From Herpetosiphon aurantiacus DSM 785 (GTDB lineage Bacteria; Chloroflexota; Chloroflexia; Chloroflexales; Herpetosiphonaceae): a stretch of 64,000 nucleotides of DNA. Positions within the stretch are counted from its first letter, which is position 1. The number at the start of each line of letters is the position of its first letter. The stretch is taken from the NCBI GenBank assembly GCA_000018565.1, contig CP000875.1:2805199-2869198 (forward strand), given 5' to 3'. Of the stretch, positions 25,700-35,795 are shown in pieces. The notes beneath the pieces were generated by a model, which did no database searches, was not told the DNA's origin, and was given only the letters and a program-made list of their open reading frames with translations. Position numbers and translations under genes: made by a program.

Positions 25700-27064
25700 A
25701 TGACGCTTGCTGTTCGTTCGCTGCCGCATCGGCGCAGCCGTTTTGCGCTCGATATTGCGCTCGAAGTTAAACGCCAAGGCACATTACAATTTTTTGAATC
25801 GACGTGGCGACGCTATGGCGACCTTGCCCACCTGCAACTTGGCTCAAAAGATATGTTTTTGGTGGTGCATCCTGATCACGTTCGGCGGGTGATGGTCGAG
25901 CAGCGTGACACTTATTCAAAAAAGGCTAGCTATGAAGGTGTGCGCAAATTATTGTTAGGCGATGGCTTGGTAGCCAGCACTGGCAGCCTTTGGCGGCGGC
26001 AGCGCAAATTGATGGCTCCATTTTTCACGCCACGGGCAATTGAAACCTATTTACCAATTATTGTTGAGGATGGGGCATGGTTTCGCGAACGTTGGAGCGC
26101 TGCTGCCAAACAGGGCGAACCACTCGATATTCTGACCGAAATGTCGGTGCTCACAGCGTCGATCATCTTAAAAAGTATGTTTAGCCTTGAGGCCGATGAC
26201 ACGATTGCTTGGGTCAAACATGCGGTCGAAACGATGATTGGCTTTGCCTCAAGCCGCCAGATGAACCCACTGCATGCGCCACTCTGGATGCCAACGCCCA
26301 AAAATCGGGCTTATTTGGAAGCTCGCAACCGGGTTAATCAGTATATTCAGGGCATTATCGCCGAGCGCCAACGCCAAGCGCCGGATGAATGGCCTAACGA
26401 TTTGCTAACCCGCATGATGCAGGCTCGCGACGAAGAAACAGGCGAACCAATGTCTACAGTTTTGTTGCGTGATGAGGCAATTACGGTCTTTTTTGCTGGC
26501 CACGAAACCACCGCCCGCACGCTATCATTCTTGTGGTATGCCTTGGCCAACAATCCCGACGTTGCCGAACGCATGCAGGCCGAAATCGATAGTGTGTTAG
26601 GCGATGCTGCACCAACTCTCGATCATCTCAAACAACTGCCTTATACCTTGCAAGTAATCAAAGAAACCTTGCGACTTTACCCCGCCGCCCCGATGTATGC
26701 CCGTGATGCGGTTGCTAGTGATGAATTTGCAGGCATTAAGGTTCCAGTTGGCTCACGGATGACGATCATGCCCTATCTTACCCATCGCCACCCTGATTTT
26801 TGGGATAAGCCGTTGCGCTTTGATCCTGATCGTTGGTTGCCAGAACGCGAAGCCCTGCGCCACCCCTTTGCCTATCACCCATTTGCGGCTGGGCAGCGGA
26901 TTTGCATCGGCAATAATTTTTCGTTGTTTGAATCGCATGTGGTGGTTGCGATGCTGGCCCGCCATTTTGCCCTGCGCACCGTGCCAAATCACACGCCGCA
27001 AGTCTGGATGGATGGCACACTTGGCTCGCGCAATGGCTTGCCAATGTTCATCACCCAGCGCTAA
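25700..27064 (+). CDS. Cytochrome P450
   Basis: 454 residues, soluble. The I-helix motif FFAGHETTART, the K-helix ETLR, the PERF-like region (FDPDRWLPER), and the heme loop FAAGQRICIGNNF with the cysteine ligand at residue 402 are all present. The PYLTHRHPDFWDKPLRFDPDRW segment resembles the CYP4/CYP102-type fatty-acid hydroxylases. No ferredoxin or reductase gene is adjacent, so electrons come from elsewhere. Probably co-transcribed with the upstream TetR gene. Substrate unknown. Confidence 0.92.
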   Translation: MTLAVRSLPHRRSRFALDIALEVKRQGTLQFFESTWRRYGDLAHLQLGSKDMFLVVHPDHVRRVMVEQRDTYSKKASYEGVRKLLLGDGLVASTGSLWRRQRKLMAPFFTPRAIETYLPIIVEDGAWFRERWSAAAKQGEPLDILTEMSVLTASIILKSMFSLEADDTIAWVKHAVETMIGFASSRQMNPLHAPLWMPTPKNRAYLEARNRVNQYIQGIIAERQRQAPDEWPNDLLTRMMQARDEETGEPMSTVLLRDEAITVFFAGHETTARTLSFLWYALANNPDVAERMQAEIDSVLGDAAPTLDHLKQLPYTLQVIKETLRLYPAAPMYARDAVASDEFAGIKVPVGSRMTIMPYLTHRHPDFWDKPLRFDPDRWLPEREALRHPFAYHPFAAGQRICIGNNFSLFESHVVVAMLARHFALRTVPNHTPQVWMDGTLGSRNGLPMFITQR

Positions 27065-27080
27065 AAATCTCTCACCCTAG

Positions 27081-27113
27081 CCCCTCTCCTGTTTCGCGGG
27101 AGAGGGGTTTTTG
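27081..27113 (+). terminator. Terminator after the P450 gene
   Basis: Stem CCCCTCTCC / GGAGAGGGG with a short loop, followed by TTTTTG. The preceding CTCACCCTAG is similar to the edges of the dispersed palindromes at 50177 and 60841, so it may derive from the same repeat family. Confidence 0.8.
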
Positions 27114-27116
27114 TTT

Positions 27117-27269
27117 TAATTATTATAAGATTTGCAAAATTGCTGGCAAATTCCGTGCGCAAAATTCAAAATGGACATCCTGTGTCCGCACGATCATGTA
27201 TACTTGAAAACAACGATCACAGCAGAACTTTGCAGCCTCTAGTAATGCTATTGCGTCAAAGGAGGTCGA
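27117..27269 (+). promoter_or_regulatory. Upstream region of the cas operon
   Basis: 153 bases leading to cas10d. It contains a 5-bp inverted repeat GGACA-TCCTG-TGTCC (27173-27187) and a TATACT (27199-27204) that could be a -10 box; no good -35 lies at 16-18 bp. AAAGGAGG precedes the cas10d ATG by 4 bases. Confidence 0.4.
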
Positions 27270-30215
27270 ATGGATGCGGAATCAACAACCTATGCTGAAG
27301 GAGACCCACCCACGGAAGATTCAAGCCAGCTTGATCCGGAGTTTTTAGATTTATTGCTCGGTAAAGCACCCAACGAGGAAGAAATCTTCGAGCGCTATCG
27401 CAAACATATACTCAATGATGGGTTACTTTGCTACAAAAAGACCATTCAGTTTAGCATGACCGAAGGCGGTAAAGCTGGCGAATCGCTATATAGCCATATC
27501 TTGAACGGCATCTTAGTTCTCCAAGATTTACGCTCAATCGTACACCTAACCGACGAAGAAACCAAGGTATTGTTTACAGCCTTTACAATCCACGATATCA
27601 ACAAAGTCCAACCCACCGAACAACGCCAGAGCTATCTCGACCTAACCAAACCAAATATTGTCGCTAATGAAATGAGCAAGGTCAAACTCGATGTATTTTT
27701 CGATGGCTATGAACCATATCTCAACGATATTATCAGCTTAATGCAACGCCATTCAGGCCATAATTGGACAGGCGTGCAAGCACTAAACTTGAAAAATCAG
27801 CCTAAATTTAAATTGCCAATGGAGCGACTTGATCAACTGGTGCTGTTGATGCGGGCAGCTGATGGCATCGATCTATCACACACGCTCGAAGAACAACGCC
27901 ACAAAGAGCAATTTCTACATTCGATCAACACATTCAGCCCCCAACAATATGCTTTTTGGCGACATCGGGTAGCCGAGCAGCGTGGCAATCTGACCAACAT
28001 TATTCATAATGCTGTGGCTGCCGAATTAAGTGAACGCTTTGGGTTAGTGCCACTGTTGTATTACCCCGATGGAGTAGCCTATCTTAAACTTAAAGCGACG
28101 AGCCTTCAGCCTGAGCCAAATCTCTATCCTGCCATTGCCGCACGCGTAGCCAATACAATCAACAGCATGACCAGCGCCGGCTTTCGTGAGTTTATTCGGG
28201 CAATCAATATGGGGATTACGGTTGATCGCAAATGCTTAGAACTTAATCTCCCATTTGCCCAAATTCTCGCAGCGATTGACACCATCATTCAGCGCCGCAC
28301 GGTTAAGGATGATAAGTTGCAAGCCCTCAGCCAAGCGTCGATCAAACGCACCCGTGATCTGCTGGCTAAACGGCAAGCCAAAACTGCCAATTCAAACGAT
28401 CAACGAGCAATCAATCAAGCCATTGAAGTTATGTTAGAACGCGGCCCCGTGCCGCAAACCAATAGCCAGATGAAGGTCGGCGAGCTTATTCGTACCTACT
28501 ATATTTTCCTGATCGAGCATTTCGAGCAAGCAATTCCTGACGCTTGGCAGCATATTTACCAATTGCTAGAGCTACCAGCCGAGCGCTGGGCGATTTACGA
28601 TGGCTTCGATGCTCGTATGGATCGAGCGTATGCAATTGCTACCGAGATTTCATTAACCGCTGATCAGATTTACCAACGCATTGAAGCTGATGGCGGCAGT
28701 TTGATCAACACCCAAACCACGCTTGACCCACGACTCCCAACGATCGAAGCGTATTTGAAGCATGTATTGGTGTTCGATGGTCAAGCACGAGCCGCTGGTG
28801 ATTTCGCCAGCAGCCTACCCAATTATGTGCGTCAAAACTCCAAACAATGTGTCCAATGCAGCCTGCCTATGCCCACCCAAAAATGGGGTTCGGCCAATGT
28901 TCGCTCCGATATCAAAATTCAAATGTTCTCAAATCGGCTGACAGGTGGTCCAGGCGAACCAGTTAAGCATATTTGCGAGGTTTGCTTAATTCAATATTTG
29001 GTCGAAAAGCTCAATTATCGCGAGGTCAGTGGCGAACGGACGATCTATTTACACATGTTTCCCTACTCGTTTTTGCCAGCCCCACTGCTTGAAGGGCTAC
29101 GTGCCACCTTCCGCAGTTTACTCAGCGAGGATAGCATCACCGGAGCGGTGCGCTTGGCGGATGTAAGCAACAGCATGTTGCAGCGCACCCCAACTCTGCG
29201 CTTTACGACCCGCACCAAGGCCAATAAACCTCAGCCCTATGGTTTGTATAGCCCGCGCTACAGCGAAACCCTCGGCGGGTTAATCACCTTACCACTGAAT
29301 CCTGCTGGCGATACCGATACTGAGCGGTTTCTGTTTGCGTTGCAACATGCCTTATTATTGCACCAGCATTTTGGCTGCAAAGTATTGCTAAGCAATGCTG
29401 CCGTACCACCGCTCGATAAAACCGCATTTAGCGACCTATATATCGATTTGACTCCGTTGCAAGCCCGTGGTTTCGTGCGCCAAAACGATTACGAGCATTT
29501 TAAACAAGGAACCAAAGAGTCAGGGAGCCTAGCCAAACTCTGGGATCAACTCGATTGGTTGTATCAAATTCGTGAAGTTGTGGCGATGGCCAATGCCGAT
29601 CCAGTTGTCGATTTTATCGGGGCAATGGCTGATCATCCATTGCGTATTTTTTACTTGGCAGAGAAATATGCCGAGGCCAAAGCTGGGCATCAAGCTTCAA
29701 GCTGGTTGATTCATACGATGTTCAATCCAGTTCAACAGTTAGCCCTTAGTATGGGAGATCGATCAATGGAACAACTTGATTTCTGTCTCAATCGGCTGGC
29801 CGAAATTGCTCGCCACGGCAATTTGCGCGGCTCTTCGTGGAAGAAGAGTTCAATGATTACCGCCTTAGATGAAGTATTACGTAAAGTCAATTTACAAAGC
29901 GAGGAGTTAACCCCAGCGGTCTTGCAAGCTGCGGCCATCGAAGACATGTTCCAGCATATTCAACGCACCCGCAATTTACGCGGCTTTAGCGGTGGCAAGA
30001 AGCTTCGCGCAGCCTGCGAAGAGTTTGTGCAAGTGTTTTTCAACGATATTTACTATGGGGTATATGCGGGCAAACCAGCCCGTTTGCTCAACCACGAAAA
30101 AGTGTTGCGCTCAGCTTATCATTTTTATGTGCAGCAACACTTCCGTGCCAAACCACTCAGCCCCGAAGAAGCCCAAGCCGAAGGTCTCAACGATGATGGC
30201 GATGTAACTGAATAA
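27270..30215 (+). CDS. cas10d: Type I-D CRISPR large subunit and HD nuclease Cas10d (Csc3)
   Basis: 981 residues. An N-terminal HD domain (His76 in SHILNG, His108-Asp109 in IHDINK) is followed by a Cas10-like scaffold with a zinc-finger (CVQCSLPM near 526 and CEVC near 570). There is no GGDD, as expected of Cas10d. In type I-D it is both the large subunit of the effector and the HD nuclease that in other type I systems is carried by Cas3. The start is ATG with AAAGGAGG. First gene of the operon; csc2 follows after 29 bp. No frameshift seen. Confidence 0.93.
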   Translation: MDAESTTYAEGDPPTEDSSQLDPEFLDLLLGKAPNEEEIFERYRKHILNDGLLCYKKTIQFSMTEGGKAGESLYSHILNGILVLQDLRSIVHLTDEETKVLFTAFTIHDINKVQPTEQRQSYLDLTKPNIVANEMSKVKLDVFFDGYEPYLNDIISLMQRHSGHNWTGVQALNLKNQPKFKLPMERLDQLVLLMRAADGIDLSHTLEEQRHKEQFLHSINTFSPQQYAFWRHRVAEQRGNLTNIIHNAVAAELSERFGLVPLLYYPDGVAYLKLKATSLQPEPNLYPAIAARVANTINSMTSAGFREFIRAINMGITVDRKCLELNLPFAQILAAIDTIIQRRTVKDDKLQALSQASIKRTRDLLAKRQAKTANSNDQRAINQAIEVMLERGPVPQTNSQMKVGELIRTYYIFLIEHFEQAIPDAWQHIYQLLELPAERWAIYDGFDARMDRAYAIATEISLTADQIYQRIEADGGSLINTQTTLDPRLPTIEAYLKHVLVFDGQARAAGDFASSLPNYVRQNSKQCVQCSLPMPTQKWGSANVRSDIKIQMFSNRLTGGPGEPVKHICEVCLIQYLVEKLNYREVSGERTIYLHMFPYSFLPAPLLEGLRATFRSLLSEDSITGAVRLADVSNSMLQRTPTLRFTTRTKANKPQPYGLYSPRYSETLGGLITLPLNPAGDTDTERFLFALQHALLLHQHFGCKVLLSNAAVPPLDKTAFSDLYIDLTPLQARGFVRQNDYEHFKQGTKESGSLAKLWDQLDWLYQIREVVAMANADPVVDFIGAMADHPLRIFYLAEKYAEAKAGHQASSWLIHTMFNPVQQLALSMGDRSMEQLDFCLNRLAEIARHGNLRGSSWKKSSMITALDEVLRKVNLQSEELTPAVLQAAAIEDMFQHIQRTRNLRGFSGGKKLRAACEEFVQVFFNDIYYGVYAGKPARLLNHEKVLRSAYHFYVQQHFRAKPLSPEEAQAEGLNDDGDVTE

Positions 30216-30244
30216 TTATTGCAATTAATTAAAGGAGTACCTCA

Positions 30245-31237
30245 ATGAGCATTTTGAATACCTACCAAAACTATTTGATGGATCAATACAATCCCTATCC
30301 TCATGGCCGTTTCGTCAGCTTGTTTATTGTACGACATGTCGAATCCGAGGCCATGTTCCGCACCGAAGGCAGCGGCGAACCACTCAATCGCGAGTTTGTA
30401 TTTGCTGGCAAGCAAGGCGGCGATAATCAACTTATTCAACGGGTCGTTATTAGCAAACGCAAACAAATTGCCGTCGAACGGCGCATGGGTCGCGAGCTAC
30501 TGCGCGAATATGCACTTTTGCAAAAAACAGCCAAAGGTGAGGGAATTTGCTCGCTCAATACCAACAATCCTTGCGAACGCTGTATCGATTGTATGGTGTA
30601 TGGCTATGCTGCGGGTGGCGGCGGAGCACAACGCTCACGGGTGATTACCGACGACGCATTTAGTCTCCATTCAGCAGCAACCATTATTGGCACACGCCAA
30701 TTCAATGCCTTGTTTGATAACAGCACCATGCGCAACCCCGAAACTGGCGAGCCATCAACCAGCATTGGCACCGATGAATATGTCAAGCCCGAAAGTGTCT
30801 TTCTCGATATCGAAACCCTCAAAGATGTGACCGCCGATGAATTTCGCTATATCGTGGGCAACATTTTGCGCTCAAGTCGCTATGGGGCAATCTCTTCACG
30901 GATTGGTAAAACCCGCAATAATTTGATTGGCGTGGCTTGGAGCAATTGCGAGTTGTTCTCTAACCTTGAGTGGGTTCAAGAAACCTATGAATTATTGCGC
31001 GAAGACCAGCATGAACCATCGTTTCCCCTTCACACCAGTGCTGTTGCCAAAGCTGCTCAAAGCGCCATGCAAACCCTGCGCCAACGGGTGATTGGTCAAG
31101 TTAACTGGCTCAACTCCGATGAACTTGGCAATTTGGTCGATGAACTGGGACAACTCTATGCCAACCCCGAACAACTCAAGGCAATGCTCAGCCGCTTGGC
31201 CACCAGTTATCCGATGACCCAGAAAAAAGGAAAATAA
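30245..31237 (+). CDS. csc2: Type I-D backbone subunit Csc2 (Cas7-like)
   Basis: 330 residues, RAMP-fold protein that forms the crRNA-binding backbone of the I-D effector. It has a Cys cluster (CSLNTNNPCERCIDC), a glycine-rich stretch (YGYAAGGGGAQRSRV) and a C-terminal LRSSRYGAISSRIGKTRNNL, all in keeping with Csc2. ATG preceded by AAAGGAG. It lies between cas10d and csc1, with only 2 bp before csc1. Confidence 0.92.
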   Translation: MSILNTYQNYLMDQYNPYPHGRFVSLFIVRHVESEAMFRTEGSGEPLNREFVFAGKQGGDNQLIQRVVISKRKQIAVERRMGRELLREYALLQKTAKGEGICSLNTNNPCERCIDCMVYGYAAGGGGAQRSRVITDDAFSLHSAATIIGTRQFNALFDNSTMRNPETGEPSTSIGTDEYVKPESVFLDIETLKDVTADEFRYIVGNILRSSRYGAISSRIGKTRNNLIGVAWSNCELFSNLEWVQETYELLREDQHEPSFPLHTSAVAKAAQSAMQTLRQRVIGQVNWLNSDELGNLVDELGQLYANPEQLKAMLSRLATSYPMTQKKGK

Positions 31238-31239
31238 CT

Positions 31240-32001
31240 ATGGCGCAGATTTATCGCTGTCGGCTGGTGTTACTAGAACCTACCTTCTTCAGCACCCGCG
31301 AAATTAGCAATTTGTATCAAACTGAAGCCTTTATTGGCCATATTGCCCTCGCTTATGCCTTAGGTTTAGCGCCCAGTCGCTATGCCAACGATGGCAAAAC
31401 AATCTACTATCAACAGGATTTGGCAGCGTTAAATCAGGCAGGTGTCTACTTGACACCTGCCACGATTACGAGCCAAGCCCGTTTTAGCCTTGGCCAATTC
31501 AATGCTCAAGCCGAAAGCTATTGGTTTGCAATGGGTAATAACGCAATTATTACCGCACCAGAAGGCACTTGGGCCGAACGGAATGGCAGCTCATGGTATA
31601 TCAACGATGGGGTCAGCACCCCAAAAAAAGTACGGGTTGAAAATCGCCCACAATTTGGCCGAATTCGCGCCCTAGCCATTGGCACAACCGCCGAATTTTA
31701 TGCGATTAGCCAGCATGAATTAAGCTTGCCCAGCTATTTGCGGCTTGGCAAATGGATGAGCAAAGCATCGCTAGCAAGCCAAGCAGTCGCGATTAGCGGC
31801 GAAAGTGATGGTGGAGTAATTCCATTTCTGCTGGCTGGAGCCGATCTTAGCCCAGATTGTAGATTGTTGGCGTTTGATGTGTTACATGTGCCGCCAACGC
31901 CCTTAATTCGCCATAGCCATGTGCAAGGGCCATGCTATCAACTCGACGAGAAAATCTTGCTCCCCAAAGATATGGCCTTTAATCTGGAGGCATTTAAATG
32001 A
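31240..32001 (+). CDS. csc1: Type I-D Csc1 (Cas5-like)
   Basis: 253 residues. A Cas5-type RAMP protein expected to cap the 5' tag of the crRNA in the effector. N-terminal YRCRLVLLEPTFFSTREI, then YQTEAFIGHIALAYALG, are typical of Csc1. The 3' end overlaps the start of the helicase gene by 4 bp (ATGA), so translation is probably coupled. Confidence 0.9.
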   Translation: MAQIYRCRLVLLEPTFFSTREISNLYQTEAFIGHIALAYALGLAPSRYANDGKTIYYQQDLAALNQAGVYLTPATITSQARFSLGQFNAQAESYWFAMGNNAIITAPEGTWAERNGSSWYINDGVSTPKKVRVENRPQFGRIRALAIGTTAEFYAISQHELSLPSYLRLGKWMSKASLASQAVAISGESDGGVIPFLLAGADLSPDCRLLAFDVLHVPPTPLIRHSHVQGPCYQLDEKILLPKDMAFNLEAFK

Positions 32002-34334
32002 TCACAATTCAATTAACCGGCCATAAGGAAAAACTCGCGCCGCCGAATACCATCCCAAACTATCGCGCAGCAGCACCATTGCTCTATCATCAAGTGCGCA
32101 CGTACCAAGCACTTGAGCAAGCGCCCTTGGTAATGAATACCTATGCAACTGGCACGGGCAAAACCACCGCTGCCTCATTACGCTTGCTCCACCCTGATCA
32201 ACAAAAGCGCAATACATTAATTATTGCGCCAACCAACGCGCTGATTGAGCAGCATTGTGCCGATGCCCAAGCATTTATCGATGACAACCAGCTTGCCATG
32301 CGCACCCTGCCCATAAATGCTGCGACAATCCGCGATATCACCAGCGAAACTCGGCGGGGCGAAATTTTGCAGCGTTTAATTGCCAACCCGCTAACCTTTG
32401 CTGAGGCACTAGGGCTGCCTAACGATGCGGAAAAGCTACCATTCGTGGCGGTCACCAACCCCGATATTTTCTACTTGGCGCTCTACTTTCGCTATGGCCC
32501 CCTCGATCAACGTAATGTCTGGGAGAAATTCATCCGTCAATTTCACTATATTGTGATTGATGAATTTCACTATTACGATAACAAGCAATTTAGCAACTTC
32601 TTGTTCTTCTTTAATCTCTGGAAAGAATGGGGCTACTTTGAGGCTGGCTATAAAATTTGCCTGCTCTCGGCAACTCCCCGTGACGCAGTTTATCGCTACT
32701 TGAACCAAGTGTTTGGGGCTGATGGCTGGCAACGAGTCGGTCCCGACAACGAACCTGAATCCAGCTCCGCTTTGCCGCCGACCCCAACTTTAGCCCCATT
32801 AACCATGCATATTCACAATGACAATCTAGAGGAATGGCTGCAAACACAAAGCCAGATCGTCGCCGATTGGCAGGCGAACGCGCTTGATAGCGTGATTATT
32901 AGCAGTAGTCTTGGCAAAATCAATCGGATTCACGCAACATTACGTCAACTCAATCCAATTCGCATCACTGGGCCAGAGCCACCCGAACATCGACGTTTGG
33001 TGCGGCCAGTGATTTTGGCTACACCGACGGTTGATATTGGCTACAACTTTGGTCGGCCCGGCAAGCAACGTCAAAGTATCGATCGGCTGATTTGCGATGC
33101 AAAATTTGGCGACGAACTAACCCAACGCATCGGGCGGGCTGGGCGGGTTTTGGGGCGCGAGCAAACCGATATCCCTGGCGAGGCCCATATTTTTATTAGC
33201 GAAGATGCCTTTGGTGAATTAAAACAGTGGGATACCCAAACGCTCAATCGTGCTGAATGGGCCAGCATCATTCACCAACTTGAACATCTGCCAGCCAAAC
33301 ATCAACTTGAAGGCTATATTCGCCAATATGCCCTGCTCGAAACGTTTTATCCATTGCTCAAATTGCAACAACTAACCCCCAAAGACGACCCTGATCAAGA
33401 GGCGTTATTTAATGCGATGCGCGATATTTTCGCTCCCAATAGCCAACGCACAATTGGCAGTTTACGCCACTTCTATCGGGTTTATGAGGAGCGCGAACAA
33501 TGGCTCAGGCTCTCGGAAAGTGCCAAATGGGCCGATCGAGGGGCAGTTGCCAAACATTTTGCCGCCCAACTTTCATGGCTTGCCTCGACCAAAGATCGGC
33601 AACAGGAAATCAAGCCAGAACAAGTACGCGGTATTCTCGATCAACGCTTGATTGGCCATAGCACACCGCAAAATGCTCTGATCGATTTTATCGAATCGCA
33701 AGTTGTGATGACCAAAGCGCTCTTCAACTTTCGCGAGGCTTGGCAAGGCCCAAAGGCCGCAATTTACGACCCCAATCAGTTACTTTCAAGCCAAACATTA
33801 ACCTATTTTGATTTATTTCACGCTTTTTGTCATTTTGATGTGACAATCTATCCATCCAAAACCAAATTTGAGCAAGACGCTGGGTCAAGCGAATCAGCCG
33901 ACGTGTATTTGCGCATCAACCAACTCCGCCCAACCCCGCTGGGCCTCGCCTTCGAGCATCCAAACACCGATCAACTTGATCAAACGACCTTCGATGATCG
34001 CTATTGCAACACGATTATTGGCATTAAAGGCCTATTGCTCAGCGCCTACGAATACGGCTCACGAGCAACCGTGCCAATCCCAACTGAAATTCGCAATACC
34101 GTTAAAAGCAACGCCATCCCTTGTCTGATTGTTGATCAAGCAAGCACCAATGCATTAATTCGGGTACTTCAGGGCAGCCCAATCTATCGTCAAGTATTAA
34201 AAGTCGATTTTGGCGGGTTATTCGAGGAATATACGATGGTAACCGGAACCGCCGCCTTCCATGTGATTCCTGAACTTAAACGCCACTTTTTGATGCGCCA
34301 AAAACGGGTCAACGATCAGCCAATATTTTTATAA
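31998..34334 (+). CDS. cas3: Type I-D Cas3' DExH helicase lacking an HD domain
   Basis: 778 residues. Superfamily 2 helicase motifs: ATGTGKTTAA (Walker A, about 50-59), IDEFH (about 186-190), SATP and QRIGRAGR (about 375-382). No HD nuclease is present; in I-D this function sits in Cas10d. It should unwind target DNA after effector binding. In the cyanobacterial I-D operon this gene comes first, before cas10d; here it lies between csc1 and cas6. Confidence 0.92.
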   Translation: MITIQLTGHKEKLAPPNTIPNYRAAAPLLYHQVRTYQALEQAPLVMNTYATGTGKTTAASLRLLHPDQQKRNTLIIAPTNALIEQHCADAQAFIDDNQLAMRTLPINAATIRDITSETRRGEILQRLIANPLTFAEALGLPNDAEKLPFVAVTNPDIFYLALYFRYGPLDQRNVWEKFIRQFHYIVIDEFHYYDNKQFSNFLFFFNLWKEWGYFEAGYKICLLSATPRDAVYRYLNQVFGADGWQRVGPDNEPESSSALPPTPTLAPLTMHIHNDNLEEWLQTQSQIVADWQANALDSVIISSSLGKINRIHATLRQLNPIRITGPEPPEHRRLVRPVILATPTVDIGYNFGRPGKQRQSIDRLICDAKFGDELTQRIGRAGRVLGREQTDIPGEAHIFISEDAFGELKQWDTQTLNRAEWASIIHQLEHLPAKHQLEGYIRQYALLETFYPLLKLQQLTPKDDPDQEALFNAMRDIFAPNSQRTIGSLRHFYRVYEEREQWLRLSESAKWADRGAVAKHFAAQLSWLASTKDRQQEIKPEQVRGILDQRLIGHSTPQNALIDFIESQVVMTKALFNFREAWQGPKAAIYDPNQLLSSQTLTYFDLFHAFCHFDVTIYPSKTKFEQDAGSSESADVYLRINQLRPTPLGLAFEHPNTDQLDQTTFDDRYCNTIIGIKGLLLSAYEYGSRATVPIPTEIRNTVKSNAIPCLIVDQASTNALIRVLQGSPIYRQVLKVDFGGLFEEYTMVTGTAAFHVIPELKRHFLMRQKRVNDQPIFL

Positions 34335-34345
34335 GAGGAACGATC

Positions 34346-35170
34346 ATGCTTGCCCAGCCCGAACTTATTGCCTGCGTACTTGAATTAACTGCAACTCATG
34401 GCACCCAACTTGAGCGCACCCAAGGCCATCGTGCTCATGCGCTATTTCTCCATCTGATGCAAGAGAGTGATCCGGTGTTGGCAGAGCAATTACATGCTGC
34501 CAGCCAAACCAAGCCTTGGACGGTTACGCCACTGCCGCAACAAGCGCGGCGCTTACACAATGGTGAAACCTACCCGCTGCGGATTGCCTTTTTGCAGGCA
34601 AGCTTGTATTGGCCGTTTGCCCAAACCTTTCTCCAACGACCAAACCGTCAGCTGCGGCTTGGCAGCAGCAACTTCAATCTGCAGGCAATTCACACCACCA
34701 AACAGCATAGCCCATGGGCTGGGGTAAGTTCATGGCAAAGCTTGATCGATCAAGCCCAACCTACCGATGAAATTAGCTTGTGGTTTGCTACCCCAACCTG
34801 CTTCAAACTGGGTCGCGATCGTCAGGGCAAGCAGCGGGTTGGGCTGATTCCCGATGGGCAAAGTGTATTTCAATCATTGCTACGCCGCTGGAATGCCTTT
34901 GCCCCGACCCCATTGGCTAGCCCTGAGCAGATTGAACAGCTCGATATTCAAATTAAACGCTATCAACTCCGCACCGAAATGTTGCATGCCCAAGATAAAC
35001 AACTTGGCTTTATGGGCAAAGTGAGCTACAAACTCGATGGCGATGCCCATGAGCGCCGAATTTTGGCAACCCTCGCTGATGCCGCACTCTACCTTGGAAT
35101 CGGAGCTAAAACCACCCAAGGTATGGGGCTAGTTCAGCGCATATCAACCCAACAACCGGAGCAAGCATGA
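34346..35170 (+). CDS. cas6: CRISPR RNA endonuclease Cas6 (type I-D)
   Basis: 274 residues, RAMP protein that cuts pre-crRNA in the repeat. The C-terminal glycine-rich loop LGIGAKTTQGMGLV is typical of Cas6. N-terminal His residues (such as the TQGHRAHALFLHLM region) are candidates for the catalytic base. AAGAGGAAC lies before the ATG. Its stop overlaps the cas4 start by 4 bp. The likely target is the AATCCC/GGGATT hairpin in the repeat, leaving an 8-base 5' tag ATTAAAAC. Confidence 0.9.
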   Translation: MLAQPELIACVLELTATHGTQLERTQGHRAHALFLHLMQESDPVLAEQLHAASQTKPWTVTPLPQQARRLHNGETYPLRIAFLQASLYWPFAQTFLQRPNRQLRLGSSNFNLQAIHTTKQHSPWAGVSSWQSLIDQAQPTDEISLWFATPTCFKLGRDRQGKQRVGLIPDGQSVFQSLLRRWNAFAPTPLASPEQIEQLDIQIKRYQLRTEMLHAQDKQLGFMGKVSYKLDGDAHERRILATLADAALYLGIGAKTTQGMGLVQRISTQQPEQA

Positions 35171-35784
35171 ATGAATTTGAGCCAGATTATATACCGATTT
35201 CCATGCTAAACGCTTTAGCCTATTGCCCACGCCGCTTTGGCTACGAATATCTCCAAGCCGAGATGTTGATTAATGAATTTGTTGCTGATGGCCAGATTTT
35301 GCATAGTAGTGTTGATGCAGGGGGCCGAACGTGGATCGCTGGGGAAGTGCAAGAACGCTCAGTCTATGTTTGGAGCCAACGCTGGCGCATCACTGGCATC
35401 GTCGATCTGCTCGAAAGCGATCGGGGCGAATTCTGTCCAGTGGAATATAAACGGGGCAAACTCGCCCAGCGACGCAATGATCATGTGCAGTTATGTGCCC
35501 AAGCCTTATGTTTAGAAGAGATGTTTGGCTGTGAGGTTAACCAAGGCTTTATTTTTTCGTGGGCCAATCGGCGGCGCGAGCAAGTTGCCTTTGATCCTGA
35601 ACTACGCCAAAAAACCATTGCGATCATTGAGCAAGCCCATGCAATCTGTCAGCGTGGTGAATTACCAGCCCCAACCAGCCAAAAGGGCAAATGTCGTGAT
35701 TGCAGTCTAAAACCATTATGTTTACCCGATGAAGTGGCGTATCTCACGACCCATCCACATTTAACCATCGATGCTATCGATTAA
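35167..35784 (+). CDS. cas4: Adaptation exonuclease Cas4
   Basis: 205 residues. Iron-sulfur cysteines in AYCPRRFGYEY at the start and CRDCSLKPLC at the end, with the nuclease motifs GIVDLLE, VEYKRGK and HVQLCAQ (RecB-type D-ExK-Q) in between. Cas4 trims prespacers and helps to select those with a PAM. It overlaps cas6 by 4 bp and precedes cas1. Confidence 0.92.
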   Translation: MNEFEPDYIPISMLNALAYCPRRFGYEYLQAEMLINEFVADGQILHSSVDAGGRTWIAGEVQERSVYVWSQRWRITGIVDLLESDRGEFCPVEYKRGKLAQRRNDHVQLCAQALCLEEMFGCEVNQGFIFSWANRRREQVAFDPELRQKTIAIIEQAHAICQRGELPAPTSQKGKCRDCSLKPLCLPDEVAYLTTHPHLTIDAID

Positions 35785-35795
35785 AAGGAGTGCCA

